Shown piece after piece: positions 1 to 5,252 of a stretch of DNA of 5,461 nt. The DNA lies in the NCBI GenBank assembly GCA_003224515.1, contig QHZC01000536.1, positions 1 to 5,461 on the forward strand, written 5' to 3'. Within the stretch, counting starts at the first letter, position 1. Each line of letters begins with the position of its first letter. The notes under the pieces were generated by a model, which ran no database searches, was not told the origin of the DNA, and was given only the letters and a program-made list of their open reading frames with translations. This stretch comes from Acidobacteriota bacterium. GTDB lineage: Bacteria > Acidobacteriota > Terriglobia > Acidiferrales > UBA7541. The position numbers and the translations under genes were made by a program.

Positions 1-449
1 AATTCGGCAAAACGCCACCAGGACCTTCCAAGTATCTCCTGGATGCAGCAGTCAATTATCCATGGCCGGGCAACCTGCGCGAGCTGGAGAATTTCGTTAA
101 GCGTTATGTGATTCTCGAGGACGATGAAGGCAGCTTGCGCGAATTGGTAGAGATGTCCTCGACGCGCCAGCGGACTTCGCCGCGGGAGGAGCCCGCGCCG
201 CCCAAGGAGCAGGGGTTGAAGGCCCTGGTGCGCGGCTTAAAAGACGAGGCCGAGATGGAAGCCATCGCTGACGCGCTGGAAAAGACGCGCTGGTGCCGCA
301 AGGATGCCGCAAAGATGCTGGGGATCAGCTATAAGGCGCTGCTTTACAAGATGCGACAATTCAACTTGGATACCCCCCGGACGCGGAAAGCAGCTTCAAC
401 GACGGCGGTAGAGGAATCGGCCTCGGCGGTAGGGACACGTCGTGACTAG
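1..449 (+). CDS. Sigma-54-dependent transcriptional activator, C-terminal part (5' partial)
   Basis: This is the 3' end of an NtrC-family activator that drives transcription by RNA polymerase carrying sigma-54. The reading frame is open from base 3 and gives 148 visible residues before TAG at 447-449. Visible residues 19-30 carry the end of the AAA+ domain, YPWPGNLRELEN, the usual sensor II/lid signature. After a charged, proline-rich linker (about 55-78) comes a Fis-type helix-turn-helix at about 86-122, with recognition helix ISYKALLYKMR (108-118). A Ser/Ala/Thr-rich tail of about 25 residues follows. The Walker motifs, the GAFTGA loop and any receiver, GAF or PAS domain lie left of the window, so the input signal cannot be read. 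The HTH is very similar to that of the second activator at 1999-3060. No strong terminator follows: a 5-bp stem GGGCT/AGCCC (491-511) has no close T-run. Family assignment is secure; the specific regulator is not identified. Confidence 0.93.
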   Translation, partial: FGKTPPGPSKYLLDAAVNYPWPGNLRELENFVKRYVILEDDEGSLRELVEMSSTRQRTSPREEPAPPKEQGLKALVRGLKDEAEMEAIADALEKTRWCRKDAAKMLGISYKALLYKMRQFNLDTPRTRKAASTTAVEESASAVGTRRD

Positions 450-688
450 CGCTACCGGGCATTGCCGTTTTTTGTGCCTTGGTGCACGAAGGGCTGTGGT
501 AGGCGAAGCCCGGGGACATTTTTGTCAGCGCAATTCTCTTTGCTGGACGTAGGGACCGCCATGGAAGTACTGGATCTTGCCGCCTGGCCGGTCGGATCCG
601 AGAAATGGCGCACACATCGCTTGTTCTTGTTGGATCGAGGGTGTGGCACGGTTTGCGAAAATCGAGTCAAAGGGCTCTTCGACGGAAG

Positions 689-712
689 CGCGGGTAAGCC
701 AAGATACCCGCG
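689..712 (+). repeat. Perfect 8-bp inverted repeat in the leader of the PilZ gene
   Basis: CGCGGGTA (689-696) and TACCCGCG (705-712) pair perfectly around an 8-base loop. The hairpin ends nine bases before the GGGAGG ribosome-binding site (721-726) of the PilZ gene. No T-run follows, so it is not a standard terminator. It could be an operator for a dimeric repressor, or an RNA hairpin that affects translation or mRNA stability. The pairing is read directly; the role is inference. Confidence 0.55.
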
Positions 713-734
713 GCCGGAATGGGAGGATGAGGGA

Positions 735-1073
735 ATGACGGAACGCCGCATAGCTCGAAGATATGACTTGTCCTTGCCGATCATCGTTCGCATCCCCGCC
801 GAACGGACCCTAGATTCGCAGCAGGGCAAGACGCGCGATATCTCCACACGGGGCCTTTATTTTGTCGTGGATCAGAACCTGGAATCGGGCTCACAGTTGG
901 ACATCACACTGACGCTTCCCGCGGAGGTAACGCATGGTTCGGAGGTTTTTGTCCGAGCCCTGGGCAAAGTAGTGCGTGTCGAGCGCCGAATGGAAGACGG
1001 CAGTGCGCGGATGGGTGTGGCCGCGGTGATTGAGCGGTACGATATTGTCCGCCGGGAAGCCGCGCGAGCCTGA
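735..1073 (+). CDS. Single-domain PilZ protein (predicted c-di-GMP receptor)
   Basis: This 112-residue protein is essentially one PilZ domain. PilZ domains bind cyclic di-GMP and pass the signal to motility, pilus or exopolysaccharide machinery. Both ligand motifs are intact. The RxxxR motif lies in RRIARR (residues 4-9) and the D/NxSxxG motif is DISTRG (35-40). The rest follows the beta-barrel pattern (about 41-105), ending in an Arg/Ala-rich tail. No signal peptide or membrane segment is seen, so it should be cytoplasmic. I chose the ATG at 735 because GGGAGG (721-726) sits 8 bases before it and because single PilZ proteins usually begin just before the RxxxR motif. The frame is open further upstream, and an ATG at 561 preceded by AGGG would add 58 residues, but that stretch resembles no domain I know. 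The gene lies between a sigma-54 activator and a CBS gene. Its partner is unknown; the nearby EPS genes make polysaccharide control a reasonable guess. Confidence 0.92.
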   Translation: MTERRIARRYDLSLPIIVRIPAERTLDSQQGKTRDISTRGLYFVVDQNLESGSQLDITLTLPAEVTHGSEVFVRALGKVVRVERRMEDGSARMGVAAVIERYDIVRREAARA

Positions 1074-1108
1074 ACGCGTTTCCTGAGCTGGCGCATATGC
1101 AATCCCCA

Positions 1109-1144
1109 GCCGGACAGTCTGGCAGAATCCCTCCTCTCTTTTCT
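1109..1144 (+). terminator. Possible weak terminator after the PilZ gene
   Basis: A short hairpin, GCCGGA (1109-1114) pairing with TCTGGC (1118-1123) with one G-T wobble and a 3-base loop, is followed by a pyrimidine-rich tract including TCTCTTTTCTC. The T-rich part begins several bases after the stem, so this is a weak candidate. A competing stem, GCTGG (1087-1091) with CCAGC (1106-1110), overlaps it. Confidence 0.25.
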
Positions 1145-1170
1145 CGTCCAACGTTTTATTCTGAGCGGGA

Positions 1171-1193
1171 ATTGCAGGAATTCATCTTGCAAT
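1171..1193 (+). repeat. Inverted repeat overlapping the CBS-gene promoter region
   Basis: ATTGCAGGA (1171-1179) and TCTTGCAAT (1185-1193) are inverted repeats with 8 of 9 positions complementary and a 5-base centre. The right arm overlaps both promoter candidates of the CBS gene. A dyad in this position could be an operator. The symmetry is seen directly; operator function is inference. Confidence 0.4.
1176..1191 (+). promoter_or_regulatory. Sigma-54-like promoter candidate upstream of the CBS gene
   Basis: The sequence has GG at 1177-1178, exactly ten bases, then GC at 1189-1190 inside TTGCA, which is the spacing of the -24/-12 elements. The -12 side matches TTGCW fully. The -24 side is AGGAAT rather than TGGCAC, so it is only partial. 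The GC lies 55 bases before the GTG at 1245. It overlaps a sigma-70-like alternative at 1187-1216. Confidence 0.3.
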
Positions 1194-1216
1194 CGAGGCT
1201 GGGTTAGGCCTACTAT
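1187..1216 (+). promoter_or_regulatory. Sigma-70-like promoter candidate upstream of the CBS gene
   Basis: TTGCAA (1187-1192) and TACTAT (1211-1216) each match the -35 and -10 consensus at four of six positions, with an 18-base spacer. Transcription would start near 1223, about 22 bases before the CBS start codon. This is an alternative to the overlapping sigma-54-like site, and both are moderate matches. Confidence 0.35.
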
Positions 1217-1244
1217 CCGGCCAGAATGTCCCGCGGAGGGTCCA

Positions 1245-1679
1245 GTGAAAGTGTCGGATCTCATCGGGTCCCGGAAGGAAGTTTTCTCCATCGCCGAAGA
1301 GACGAGCGTGCATCAAGCCGCGCAATATCTGCGCGAGAAACAGGTTCGCTCGGTAGGGGTGATGGATGCAAACGGCAAGCTTAGCGGCGTGATCTCGCAG
1401 AGCGACGTGTCCGATAAGGTCGCCGCAGAGAACAAGTGTCCCGCCTGGATGAAGACCTCGGATATCATGACGCGCGAACTCGTCACCGTGACGACGGAAA
1501 AGACCGTCGACGACTGCATGCGCCTGATGGAGCAGAACAGCATCTTTCACTTAATTGTGCTGGATGAACGGGGTGAGTTCCGGGGGATGCTTTCGATCAG
1601 CGACATCTTGCGAGTGGTGGCGTCGGACGAGAAGGCGCGCGCGGATTTGCTGGAAGCGTTCATATTCCCGCCAAGGTAG
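1245..1679 (+). CDS. Tandem CBS-domain (Bateman module) protein
   Basis: This 144-residue protein consists of two CBS domains and little else. CBS pairs usually bind adenine nucleotides or related ligands and act as energy or ligand sensors, often by touching a partner protein. CBS1 spans about residues 9-60 and CBS2 about 72-126. Each ends with the expected GxxSxxD motif: GVISQSD at 48-54 and GMLSISD at 114-120. DIMTRELVTV (73-82) is the typical opening of a second CBS unit. There is no catalytic, DNA-binding or membrane domain, so it should be a cytoplasmic regulator. The GTG start at 1245 is chosen because GGAGG (1235-1239) lies 5 bases upstream and the domain begins a few residues later. 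It is probably transcribed separately from the PilZ gene, because promoter-like signals lie in the 171-base gap. Ligand and partner cannot be deduced from the sequence. Confidence 0.92.
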   Translation: MKVSDLIGSRKEVFSIAEETSVHQAAQYLREKQVRSVGVMDANGKLSGVISQSDVSDKVAAENKCPAWMKTSDIMTRELVTVTTEKTVDDCMRLMEQNSIFHLIVLDERGEFRGMLSISDILRVVASDEKARADLLEAFIFPPR

Positions 1680-1680
1680 G

Positions 1681-1707
1681 TTCGCTTCAACAATTTGTTG
1701 ACGCGAG
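1681..1707 (+). repeat. Near-perfect 25-bp dyad just after the CBS gene
   Basis: Around T1694 the sequence is symmetric: TCGC (1682-1685), one mismatch, TCAACAA (1687-1693), T, TTGTTGA (1695-1701), one mismatch partner, GCGA (1703-1706). Eleven of twelve arm positions pair. In RNA it would be a hairpin with a 3-base loop, starting right after the stop codon and extended by G1680-C1708. No T-run follows, so it is either a stabilising or processing hairpin or a DNA operator. It lies about 240 bases upstream of the sigma-54-like promoter at 1938, within reach of an enhancer site. Confidence 0.6.
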
Positions 1708-1733
1708 CGTGTTCCCTGCTACTTAATTCCTTG

Positions 1734-1781
1734 GTAAGGGCCTAACGGGAAATAGTTTGTCCCCTTTACGTAATCATTTTT
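1734..1781 (+). terminator. Possible rho-independent terminator after the CBS gene
   Basis: GTAAGGG (1734-1740) pairs with CCC-TTTAC (1762-1769, one bulged T at 1765). An inner AAC/GTT stem is possible, and five Ts follow at 1777-1781. The 7-base gap between stem and T-run and the long loop make it less than ideal. Confidence 0.35.
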
Positions 1782-1937
1782 CGCATCCCGCAGGGATCTC
1801 GACGCGGAAACCATCGCCCTCCTCGCCGATGAGCCCAGCATTAGTGTCCTTCCTTAAGACGCGTATATTCAGGAACTTACAATAGAAAGCGAGAAGGTCT
1901 CTGCTGCTTTTCCTTCCGAGCATGGAGAGTCCGAGTT

Positions 1938-1953
1938 TGGTTCCATGTTTGCA
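1938..1953 (+). promoter_or_regulatory. Sigma-54-type promoter candidate for the second activator
   Basis: TGGTTC (1938-1943) and TTTGCA (1948-1953) form a -24/-12 pair with GG (1939-1940), exactly ten bases, and GC (1951-1952). It keeps TGG, the -12 TTGC and the following A, and is preceded by T. This is one of the two best matches in the window. The GC is 47 bases before the ATG at 1999, so transcription would begin near 1964. Because the gene encodes a sigma-54 activator, this would allow autoactivation. Confidence 0.5.
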
Positions 1954-1998
1954 ACGGTCGAAGGAGGGAAGTCCCCATCTGAATGACGAAGGGTCAAC

Positions 1999-3060
1999 AT
2001 GGCTGTTTCCGATCACACCAAGGGCGGATTACCTCCGAGAGCAGGTGGGTTGCCTCCTGAAGAAATTATCTTCGGCCGATCCGCGGCCATGATTTCTATT
2101 CGGCAAAAAGTGCAGAAGGTGCTGGCAACCGATGTCCCGATCCTGATTCAAGGCGAGAACGGAACAGGCAAGGGGCTGCTCGCGCAGTACATTCACTCCC
2201 GTTCGGCATTGTCCCCCGGTGCGTTTGTAAAAGTGAACTGCGCCGCAATCCCGGGAGCTCTGCTCGAGAGTGAATTGTTCGGTTACGAAAAGGGATCATT
2301 TACGGATGCGAATACATCAAAGCCGGGCTATGTGGAGATGGCCCACCGAGGAACTCTCTTTCTCGATGAGATCGCGGATCTGGATTTGAACCTGCAAGCC
2401 AAAGTCTTGCAGTTACTTCAAGATGGATATTTCAGCCGAATCGGAGATAAGCAAGAAAGAAGAGCCGAAACCCGCATCATCTGCGCCACCAACCGAGATT
2501 TGCAGACCGAGATCGAGGCCGGGCGGTTCCGGCAGGATTTGTTCTACCGGATTAACGTCATCAGCATCAATTTGCCGGGCCTGCGCGAACGGCGCGAGGA
2601 CATCGCGTTGCTTGCGGCCTACTTCCTAAAACAATTGAACACGCGCTTCGAGCGCGATACACCAACCTTTTCCGAAGAGAACATCGAGAGCTTGTCGTGC
2701 CGGGAATGGCGAGGAAACATTCGCGAACTCGAGCATGTGGTTGCGCGGTATGCGATTCTGGGTTCGCTCGATACGGCGGAGCCGGCGCCGAGACGCTCCT
2801 CCGCAGCCCCTTTCCGAGTGGTTCTTGACGGTACCATTCCGCTAAAGCGAATTGCCAAGCAAGCGGTCCGCGAGATGGAAGGGAACCTGATACTCAACGC
2901 GCTGCGTGAAAACAAATGGAACCGCCGAAAGGCGGCGCTAGCGCTGAGCATCAGCTACCGGGCGCTGATTTACAAAATCCGGGAAGCTGGGCTTTCACCA
3001 AAAAACAGCCGCAAGGCGCCCCAAGAACAAGTCCCGCGCGACAAAGCAAGTCTAGCGTAG
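1999..3060 (+). CDS. Sigma-54-dependent activator lacking an N-terminal sensor domain
   Basis: This 353-residue NtrC/PspF-class activator remodels the sigma-54 polymerase with ATP. The AAA+ domain begins almost at once (about residue 23). Walker A is GENGTGKG (52-59). The sigma-54 contact loop is GSFTDA (99-104), a variant of GAFTGA. Walker B is GTLFLDEI (118-125), sensor I includes N165, and the arginine fingers are R178 and R184 in FRQDLFYR. The lid motif is WRGNIRELEH (237-246), where Pro is replaced by Arg. After a Pro/Ala-rich linker comes a Fis-type HTH (about 296-332) with recognition helix ISYRALIYKIR (318-328). There is no receiver, PAS, GAF or membrane part, so activity must be set by a partner protein or by expression, as with PspF. 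The ATG at 1999 is the only start between an in-frame stop at 1984 and the domain; its weak ribosome-binding site is GAAGGG (1988-1993). A sigma-54-like promoter lies upstream, a terminator follows, and the next gene is a Wzz homologue, its likely target. Confidence 0.95.
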   Translation: MAVSDHTKGGLPPRAGGLPPEEIIFGRSAAMISIRQKVQKVLATDVPILIQGENGTGKGLLAQYIHSRSALSPGAFVKVNCAAIPGALLESELFGYEKGSFTDANTSKPGYVEMAHRGTLFLDEIADLDLNLQAKVLQLLQDGYFSRIGDKQERRAETRIICATNRDLQTEIEAGRFRQDLFYRINVISINLPGLRERREDIALLAAYFLKQLNTRFERDTPTFSEENIESLSCREWRGNIRELEHVVARYAILGSLDTAEPAPRRSSAAPFRVVLDGTIPLKRIAKQAVREMEGNLILNALRENKWNRRKAALALSISYRALIYKIREAGLSPKNSRKAPQEQVPRDKASLA

Positions 3061-3091
3061 GAAAATGGCTGGAGGGCAGGATTCTCTGAAG

Positions 3092-3138
3092 GAGAGACGA
3101 TCGGAGATAGCCCGGGCCTCTAATCGTCCCTCGTTTTT
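3092..3138 (+). terminator. Rho-independent terminator of the second activator gene
   Basis: GAGAGACGAT (3092-3101) pairs with ATCGTCCCTC (3123-3132) at nine of ten positions. The stem can continue inside with GGAG (3103-3106) against CTCT (3118-3121, one wobble). GTTTTTG follows directly, with five Ts at 3134-3138. It lies 31 bases after the stop codon and should separate the activator transcript from the downstream EPS genes. Confidence 0.65.
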
Positions 3139-3438
3139 GATCCGCTGATTAGGGAGTCCTCTTTGCCACTCTCGATTATTTCTACAAGAACCTTGCGAGC
3201 ATCTTGTGATCGCTACGGTAGCGGCTCTGAAACTCGCAGGCCGGCAGAAAATCCATTAGCTGGAAACAGGTCGTCCGGTATTCACACGCCGTTGTCAGCA
3301 GAATCCGACCAAGCCGGGAGAAGCCAAAACGCCCGTTTGCTTTTCAAATCGAAAAAAGTCGAAATGTCACTTAAGTTGCTGTGTTACAAACAGTTACGTC
3401 GATGCGAGAATTCGACAACCGGACAGTAGTGAGATTTG

Positions 3439-3461
3439 CTATCAAGGGGAAATTGTGATAG
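3439..3461 (+). repeat. Inverted repeat, possible activator binding site
   Basis: CTATCA (3439-3444) and TGATAG (3456-3461) are perfect inverted repeats with an 11-base spacer, so the half-sites lie on nearly the same face of the helix. The centre is about 155 bases upstream of the -24 element at 3606. That is a normal distance for a sigma-54 enhancer site. The symmetry is seen; binding by the neighbouring activator is inference. Confidence 0.4.
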
Positions 3462-3475
3462 TCGCCGGGATATTT

Positions 3476-3491
3476 GGGATACGGCTTTGCC
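3476..3491 (+). promoter_or_regulatory. Secondary sigma-54-like site
   Basis: GG (3477-3478), ten bases, GC (3489-3490) within TTTGC. The -24 side (GGATAC) is poor, and the site is 187 bases before the wzz-like start, so it is a weaker candidate than 3605-3620. Confidence 0.2.
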
Positions 3492-3604
3492 TAGCCCCAC
3501 CCGAAGTCTTGCCACAGAGGGGGCATGGCGCCTTTCAACAATCAATAACGCCTAAAGAATGAACAAGATGCATGGTCCTTCAACTTGGGTGTCGTTCGCA
3601 ATAA

Positions 3605-3620
3605 TGGAATAACGCTTGCT
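3605..3620 (+). promoter_or_regulatory. Sigma-54-type promoter candidate for the EPS genes
   Basis: TGGAAT (3605-3610) and CTTGCT (3615-3620) give GG at 3606-3607, exactly ten bases, then GC at 3618-3619. TGG and TTGCW match the consensus; the C after GG is replaced by A. Transcription would start near 3631, leaving a leader of about 45 bases. The GC is 58 bases before the TTG start at 3677. A sigma-54 activator gene lies just upstream, which supports the call. Confidence 0.5.
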
Positions 3621-3665
3621 TCTTACACCTTGTCTGAAATTTTTTGACCGGGCGGGGAAGCATTT

Positions 3666-3670
3666 GGAGG
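3666..3670 (+). promoter_or_regulatory. Ribosome-binding site fixing the TTG start of the wzz-like gene
   Basis: GGAGG lies six bases before TTG at 3677. The frame is also open from a TTG at 3644, but that codon has no such site, so 3677 is preferred. Confidence 0.7.
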
Positions 3671-3676
3671 ACGGTC

Positions 3677-5245
3677 TTGAACGAACAACCGGTCTTGACC
3701 ATTTCTGGCGGCACAGCGCTTAACGTACAGATTCGAGAGTGCTTGGATCTGGTGCGGCGCCGCAAATCCTGGATCATCCTGATTTGTCTGGGGATTTCTG
3801 TTTGCATCGCCGTGGTCGCAATGCGTCTGCCAAACGTCTTTCGCGCGGAAACCACCATTCTCGTCAATCCGCAAAAGGTCAACGAAAATCTTGTGTCGAC
3901 AACCGTGGGCGAAAGCATCGGCTACCGCCTCTCCACGATCTCTCGGGAGGTGATGTCGCCGAGCCAACTCGGTCAGCTTGTGGATGAGCTGAAAATGTAT
4001 CCCGAGCTGCGCGGCAAAGTTCCTACGCAAGGGCTCGTTGCGCGCATGCAGCGCGCCACGGCCATCGAATTTCAGGATTCCGGCCGCCAGCGTTTGAGCT
4101 TAATTCACATTGCGTTTACCGATGCCGATCCAGGCCAGGCGGCGCGAGCCGCCAATCGAATCGCATCGTTGTTTATCGAGAGGAATATCAAGGCCAGAGA
4201 ACAGAAGATCTACCGAACATCCCAGTTCCTGGAGACCGAACTCGGGGAGACAAAACAACAACTCGAAGCGAAAGAGGACACCCTCCAAGAGATTAAGAGC
4301 CGCAACATCATGGATCTTCCCGAGTCGAAGCAATACCACCTCAAGGCCGTGAATGCTTTGCGAGATCAACTGCGGATCAGCCAAGAAAGGGTCGAGCGCG
4401 ATCGCCAGACCAAGGTCAACCTGCAATCCATGGCCGGCAAAGTTGCACCCGCCACTGATCTAGACGCTCAGTCTTCGGCCCCCAATTCACCCTCCCAGGC
4501 GCGCCTGCAGAAGCTTGAAGCGCAGATGAAGGACATGCTGGTTCGCTACGGTCCCAATTATCTGGACGTCCGGAAGCTGCGCAATGAAATCAACCAACTC
4601 AAGGTCAAAGTCGAGAGCGAAAAATCTGTGGGGGATGCGCCGGATCCTCAAGCGGGCACGCCAGCACCGCAGAAGCGCAATCCCGTCATCGAGGCAGAAG
4701 TAAATAAACTGGACCAGGATATCGAGGATCGGGTAAAGGCTCAGGCGAAGCTTCAGAAGCAAATTCAATATCATGTCGGCAAGTTGCAGCAAGCGGCCGT
4801 TTTCGAGGAGCAAATTGCTGAACTCACGCGCGACTACGATTCGCTCCGCATTCACTACAATCAGTTGCAAGAAAAGAAACTTTCCGCCCAGATGGCGGGC
4901 GAACAGGAGATGCAGAGCGCCGGCGAACGGTTTGAGATTCTGGACGCTGCGGTTCCACCCGAAAGTCCCTACGGCCTCAAGAGAACCATCATGATTATTG
5001 GAGGCTTGTTGATAGGACTGCTCTGCGGCATTGGCGGTGCCTTCCTCGTTGAGATCAGCGACGAATCTGTCAGGCACGAACGCGAAGCAGCGCAAATTTT
5101 TGGAAAGGCGGTCCTTGCGGGAATTCCCAAGATCACCAGCTCGCGGGAACGGGCCTGGGCGCGCTTGCGCATGGCCAGCTTGACGGCCGGAACCGCTGCT
5201 GTGGCGTTGGCTTTTGGCTTGGTAATCTCGAAGCTCGTCGTCTAA
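3677..5245 (+). CDS. Wzz/GNVR polysaccharide chain-length determinant (co-polymerase)
   Basis: This inner-membrane protein of 522 residues belongs to the polysaccharide co-polymerase family, which sets chain length and assists export of surface polysaccharide. The N-terminal Wzz domain starts near residue 15. Transmembrane helix 1 is about 31-49 (from KSWIILICLG), followed by RAETTILVNPQ, the usual start of the periplasmic part. A long, Gln/Lys/Glu-rich coiled-coil region fills the middle (about 170-410) with a Ser/Pro-rich break near 260-275 and another near 320-335. Before helix 2 (about 437-458) is the proline motif PPESPYGLK (427-435), typical of GNVR proteins. The tail contains VLAGIPKI and a third hydrophobic helix (about 500-518), but no Walker motifs, so there is no fused tyrosine kinase. 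Length and layout fit the chain-length proteins of XrtA/PEP-CTERM-type EPS loci. The TTG start follows GGAGG. The ATPase gene starts 7 bases after its stop, so the two form one operon, probably under the sigma-54-like promoter at 3605. Confidence 0.9.
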   Translation: MNEQPVLTISGGTALNVQIRECLDLVRRRKSWIILICLGISVCIAVVAMRLPNVFRAETTILVNPQKVNENLVSTTVGESIGYRLSTISREVMSPSQLGQLVDELKMYPELRGKVPTQGLVARMQRATAIEFQDSGRQRLSLIHIAFTDADPGQAARAANRIASLFIERNIKAREQKIYRTSQFLETELGETKQQLEAKEDTLQEIKSRNIMDLPESKQYHLKAVNALRDQLRISQERVERDRQTKVNLQSMAGKVAPATDLDAQSSAPNSPSQARLQKLEAQMKDMLVRYGPNYLDVRKLRNEINQLKVKVESEKSVGDAPDPQAGTPAPQKRNPVIEAEVNKLDQDIEDRVKAQAKLQKQIQYHVGKLQQAAVFEEQIAELTRDYDSLRIHYNQLQEKKLSAQMAGEQEMQSAGERFEILDAAVPPESPYGLKRTIMIIGGLLIGLLCGIGGAFLVEISDESVRHEREAAQIFGKAVLAGIPKITSSRERAWARLRMASLTAGTAAVALAFGLVISKLVV

Positions 5246-5252
5246 CTTCAAA

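Larger units (their letters stand above)
1680..1998. other. Intergenic region between the CBS gene and the second activator
   Basis: This 319-base gap holds the dyad at 1681-1707, a possible terminator at 1734-1781, a small hairpin ATCCC-GCA-GGGAT at 1785-1797, and a sigma-54-like promoter at 1938-1953. A - strand frame is open from 2016 to 1774, but I do not call it a gene. It overlaps the start of the activator, has no clear ribosome-binding site, and shows only faint resemblance to a histidine-kinase end. Confidence 0.6.
3061..3676. other. Long intergenic region before the EPS genes
   Basis: This 616-base gap holds the terminator at 3092-3138, a direct repeat GTTAC at 3383-3387 and 3393-3397 (ten bases apart), an inverted repeat at 3439-3461, and sigma-54-like sites at 3476-3491 and 3605-3620. 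I see no convincing gene. An 88-codon frame at 3163-3429 has a TTG start with AGGGAG nearby, but its third-position G+C is only about half, lower than the neighbouring genes, and its product resembles nothing I know. The length suits a regulatory region with distant activator sites. Confidence 0.6.

Noticed and set aside
644..656. TGGCACG followed by TTTGC, a tempting sigma-54 promoter upstream of the PilZ gene
   Set aside because: Only eight bases separate GG (645-646) and GC (655-656); the elements need ten, so they would not lie correctly on the helix.
462..734. Upstream extension of the PilZ reading frame (91 extra residues, or 58 from the ATG at 561)
   Set aside because: The extra residues resemble no domain, the PilZ signature begins right after 735, and 735 has the better ribosome-binding site.
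1983..2057. Short frame from the ATG at 1983, downstream of AAGGAGGG (1961-1968)
   Set aside because: The Shine-Dalgarno-like sequence is 14 bases away, too far, and the frame stops after about 24 codons inside the activator gene; a leader peptide is possible but unsupported.
3152..3167. Another GG-N10-GC match (GG at 3153-3154, GC at 3165-3166)
   Set aside because: It has a poor -24 side, no convincing gene start nearby, and lies just after the terminator; similar matches occur inside genes at 2598 and 3792.
3163..3429. 88-codon + strand frame with a TTG start and AGGGAG upstream
   Set aside because: Third-position G+C is about half, the product has no recognisable pattern, and it covers the direct-repeat part of a likely regulatory region.
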